Source of the DNA: Hoeflea_A sp965216535
GTDB taxonomy: Bacteria; Pseudomonadota; Alphaproteobacteria; Rhizobiales; Rhizobiaceae
Direction of reading: 5' to 3'
Length of the DNA stretch: 64,000 bases
Assembly: GCA_965216535.1 (NCBI GenBank)
Contig: OZ244175.1
Coordinates: forward strand, 620,001-684,000
The notes beneath the pieces are model-generated. The model did not search any database, was not told the origin of the DNA, and saw nothing but the letters and a program-made list of their open reading frames with translations. Made by a program: the position numbers and the translations under genes. This document shows, one piece after another, positions 61,828 through 64,000 of the stretch (positions are counted from its first letter, which is position 1; each line of letters starts with the position of its first letter).

Positions 61828-62869
61828 TCGCTTCTATTCGCTCCGACCCCTCCAGGCCGACAATGGCGCGGACGAGTTCGGTGGCAATCGAAGGATCCAG
61901 CCAATGGCCAAGCTTCTGCAATCGGGATGCGGCTGACACAGCATGTTGCTGCGCCATGTCCAGCACCGCTCCGGCGGACTCGGCGAGGCAGGTCTCGACC
62001 AGATCGGGCGGATGGGATTGGCCATTTGCGAGCGCCTCCATCCGAAGTTTCTCCTCGGCCGAGCCATAATGGTGGATCTGGGCGGCCAGCAGATTGTTGG
62101 ACCGACGGCCGATATCGTCCTCGAAGTCTACGAGGTCATCGACGATCTGAAAGGCAATGCCCAGATCCCTTACGGCCTGTTCCGCCTCTTTGGCGGCGCT
62201 TCCTTGCTCCGATGGCTCCATGACTTTCGGTGCCGCGAAGGACAGGGCAAACAAATCCCCACCGCGCAGCGCATGCACCGTGGGGATCATTTCTCGAGGT
62301 TCAAGAACCTCAGCCACGCCCGCTTCTTCCGAACCCTCAAGGGTTCCTATCCCGGCCATCGTCGAAAACAGTCGCCGCTGAATCAGGCCGATATCGTTTT
62401 GACCGAGCAGACCGCGCCCGAACCCCCGGTCGAGCACCGCTCTCGACAGGCGCTCAAAGGCCATGAGCTGCAGGATTGACTGGAACCTTTGCCCGCCCTT
62501 CAGTCGCAGTGGAAGCCATGACTTTCCTTCATCGTCGAAGAGATTATCGGCGGCGGTGATGGTTCCTCGGATGCAGAAATTCAGTTCCGAATAGAGCTGC
62601 AGCCGGTCGGCATCCCTCGCAAAGCAGCCGAACACCGACCGAAAGAGAACCAGAAAGAAGTTTTCCTGCAGAAACTGCAGTCGGTCCTGGCCAAGCGCCT
62701 CGCTTTCAGAAGAGATGTATTGCGGATCAATGAGCGTCTTGAAGTCTGCGATGACGGCGGAATTGGCAGCCATCTGCGCATCCAATTCCGGGGCAAGCTT
62801 GTCCCAGATTCCCTCCCGTTCGAGAAGGTCGACGGCGTCCGAAGATCGAAAAATGGGAGATAACGTCAT
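61817..62869 (-). CDS. Polyprenyl synthetase family protein
   Basis: A 350-residue isoprenoid-synthase fold protein. The first metal-binding region is DNLFDDEG (about 108-115), and the second QIVDDLVDFEDDIG (about 242-255) holds the DDxxD-type aspartates. The first motif is not a canonical DDx2-4D, which hints at a divergent substrate or at a squalene/phytoene-synthase-like relative. It would condense IPP units or activate a prenyl diphosphate. It overlaps the end of the convergent MpaB-like gene by 11 bp. Confidence 0.85.
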   Translation of the reverse strand: MTLSPIFRSSDAVDLLEREGIWDKLAPELDAQMAANSAVIADFKTLIDPQYISSESEALGQDRLQFLQENFFLVLFRSVFGCFARDADRLQLYSELNFCIRGTITAADNLFDDEGKSWLPLRLKGGQRFQSILQLMAFERLSRAVLDRGFGRGLLGQNDIGLIQRRLFSTMAGIGTLEGSEEAGVAEVLEPREMIPTVHALRGGDLFALSFAAPKVMEPSEQGSAAKEAEQAVRDLGIAFQIVDDLVDFEDDIGRRSNNLLAAQIHHYGSAEEKLRMEALANGQSHPPDLVETCLAESAGAVLDMAQQHAVSAASRLQKLGHWLDPSIATELVRAIVGLEGSERIEAISL

Positions 62870-63273
62870 CTGACTCCGGATCCATATCGCCCGTCACGAG
62901 CGGGACTCTCATCACATATTCGAAATAGCAGCAAAAATCAGGCAACGGCCGCCCGTTGAGTCGCATCAAAGCCCGAAACGACCAAGTCTGTAAACGCGGA
63001 TTTGGCGCGAGGATAGCCATTCGATGATCTGAGCAGATCATGAAGTTGTGCAAAAAATGATTCCTGATTGGCAGATTTTCTCGTGTGAGTTGGCCGGCAA
63101 GGCCTCATTGAACGCGTTTGGCGAACCATATGTCGTCCTTCTCCGAAATGTGGTTCGTGCCTATTTCTGCGCGCTTGTTTGCGCCTCGCGGTTCCCTGAC
63201 GTTGGGAACCGGCCGGGCCGGGGAGCCTGGGCGAACGGCCAAATTCGCAAGACGCCAAATGAGGAGGTTTTTC
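62870..63273. other. Intergenic region of about 400 bp
   Basis: It separates the leftward polyprenyl synthetase gene from the rightward flavodoxin-type gene and should hold both promoters. I see no additional gene. An inverted repeat lies at 63189-63211 and a strong GAGGAGG ribosome site at 63261-63267. Confidence 0.5.
63189..63211. repeat. 8-bp perfect inverted repeat upstream of the flavodoxin gene
   Basis: CGGTTCCC-tgacgtt-GGGAACCG, 62 bp before the flavodoxin ATG. It lies in the leader or promoter region and could be an operator or an mRNA hairpin. Confidence 0.4.
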
Positions 63274-63843
63274 ATGGCCAACATATTGATCATCTATGAC
63301 AGCGACAGCGACCGAAAATTCACGTCAACAATGGTTCCCCTGGTTAAGGAGGGTGTCGAGCAGGTTGAAGGTATGGACATTCGCGTGCGGCATGTCGATG
63401 ACGCGCAAACCGAAGATGTGTTCTGGGCAGACGGGATTGCCATTGGCTGCCCGACTCACCTCGGTGGCATCTCATGGAAGATGAAAAAATGGTGGGATGA
63501 CCGCACGCCTGATATCTGGTTCAAGACCGATGGAAAGTTCGCGGTTCCGTTTACGTCCGCCGGCAGCCTTGGCGGTGGCGGCGAGCTCAACTGCCAGTCC
63601 CTGTCCATCATGATGATGAATATGGGTTACTTCGTTTTCGGCATCACCGACTACGTGGCGAAAAAGGAGAGCCTGCACTACGGCGCGGTCGTCACCGGCG
63701 AGCCCAGGGCAGACCACGCAAGGGAAGCATGCCGCCGGGCCGGGCGCCGACTGGCGGAATGGGTCGGATACTACATGGAGGGCCGCAAGGATCTTCATCC
63801 GCTCAAGGCAACCTATGGACGCTTCTGGGAGCTTGCGGACTGA
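63274..63843 (+). CDS. Flavodoxin-fold NAD(P)H oxidoreductase (WrbA-like)
   Basis: A 189-residue protein from the ATG at 63274, chosen because GAGGAGG stands six bases upstream. MANILIIYDSDSDRKFTSTM is the FMN-phosphate-binding start, IGCPTHLGGISWKMKKWWDD (about 56-75) and FTSAGSLGGGGE (about 91-102) complete the FMN site. It is related to WrbA-type quinone reductases. Its TGA overlaps the next ATG, so it is coupled to the ABM-type gene. Confidence 0.88.
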   Translation: MANILIIYDSDSDRKFTSTMVPLVKEGVEQVEGMDIRVRHVDDAQTEDVFWADGIAIGCPTHLGGISWKMKKWWDDRTPDIWFKTDGKFAVPFTSAGSLGGGGELNCQSLSIMMMNMGYFVFGITDYVAKKESLHYGAVVTGEPRADHAREACRRAGRRLAEWVGYYMEGRKDLHPLKATYGRFWELAD

Positions 63844-64000
63844 TGGTCAAGGCAAGACTGATCGTTGATCTGGACATCAAACCGGATCAGGTGGAATCCT
63901 TTGTGGACATGTTCCACAAAGAGTTCATCAGTCGATCTCGCAGCGAAGATGGCTGCGAGCTCTATGACCTGTGGCAGGATCCTGAGCATCCGGAAAAACT
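63843..64000 (+). CDS. ABM-type (YgiN-like) monooxygenase, partial at window end
   Basis: The reading frame starts at the ATG overlapping the stop of the flavodoxin gene (TGATG) and runs open to the window edge. The 52 visible codons (for example LIVDLDIKPDQVESFVDMF, then DGCELYDLWQDPEHPEKL) follow the antibiotic-biosynthesis-monooxygenase (ABM) beta-alpha pattern of YgiN-like quinol monooxygenases. Together with the flavodoxin reductase it would form a two-gene redox unit on quinones or polyketides. The C-terminus lies outside the window. Confidence 0.8.
   Translation, partial: MVKARLIVDLDIKPDQVESFVDMFHKEFISRSRSEDGCELYDLWQDPEHPEK

Noticed and set aside
1..64000. CRISPR array, prophage or toxin-antitoxin module
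   Set aside because: No regularly spaced repeats, no phage structural or integrase gene and no paired small toxin gene could be identified; the only mobile element is the IS at 38692.

Overview
The window looks like chromosomal DNA of an alphaproteobacterium, most probably of the Hyphomicrobiales (Rhizobiales). The support is high GC with strong codon bias, an IalB (invasion-associated locus B) gene beside rlmN, DUF2794, DUF1223, DUF1127 and DUF4214 proteins, a TRAP transporter, and many LysR, GlxA and MocR regulators. This is inferred from gene content; no rRNA or intact tRNA gene is visible. The name of the organism cannot be read from the sequence.

Layout. 1-9 kb: a DUF4375 protein, a DMT exporter, two small secreted proteins (one very lysine-rich), a tRNA 3'-end remnant, a secreted acidic beta-helix protein with a 27-residue period, a methyltransferase, a LysE exporter, rlmN and ialB. 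9-10.4 kb: a divergent MerR regulator and short CDF metal exporter, with a textbook 19-bp-spacer MerR promoter. 10.4-22.4 kb: a catabolic island. It holds a Gfo/Idh/MocA dehydrogenase; a five-gene operon (TRAP DctP-DctQ-DctM, class III aminotransferase, zinc alcohol dehydrogenase) divergent from a LysR gene; and a uroporphyrinogen-decarboxylase-like gene translationally coupled to a GlxA-type regulator and divergent from a MocR regulator.

22.6-34.3 kb: small unrelated transcription units. These include a NicO metal permease, a winged-helix/hydrolase fusion with a cysteine nucleophile, a class III adenylate cyclase, LysR genes, a Tat-type SDR with a secreted SnoaL-like partner, a pterin dehydratase, an LMW phosphatase, cupins, ThpR and a TesA-like esterase. 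34.4-38.6 kb: the YbbA/YbbP ABC pair, which forms the conserved tesA-ybbA-ybbP neighbourhood, then a Bax-inhibitor-1 protein. 38.67-40.22 kb: a complete IS1182-type insertion sequence that landed on the terminator of the Bax-inhibitor gene and duplicated it. 40.4-49 kb: DUF2794, DUF1223, an RND efflux pair, AraC, a peroxiredoxin, DUF2750 and a DMT permease.

49-57 kb: a large secreted cadherin/RTX/DUF4214 protein with a decayed copy of its tail upstream, a GDSL hydrolase, and a tight four-gene operon (UbiA-type prenyltransferase, GtrA flippase, methyltransferase, membrane glycosyltransferase). The operon suggests a polyprenyl-phosphate-sugar glycosylation pathway. 57-64 kb: a crotonase, an AraC regulator, and a group that looks isoprenoid-related: geranylgeranyl-reductase-type flavoenzyme, MpaB/DUF2236 oxygenase, divergent polyprenyl synthetase, flavodoxin-type oxidoreductase and the start of an ABM-type monooxygenase. 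This last group, the URO-D-like catabolic island and the UbiA/GtrA operon are the best candidates for undescribed biology.
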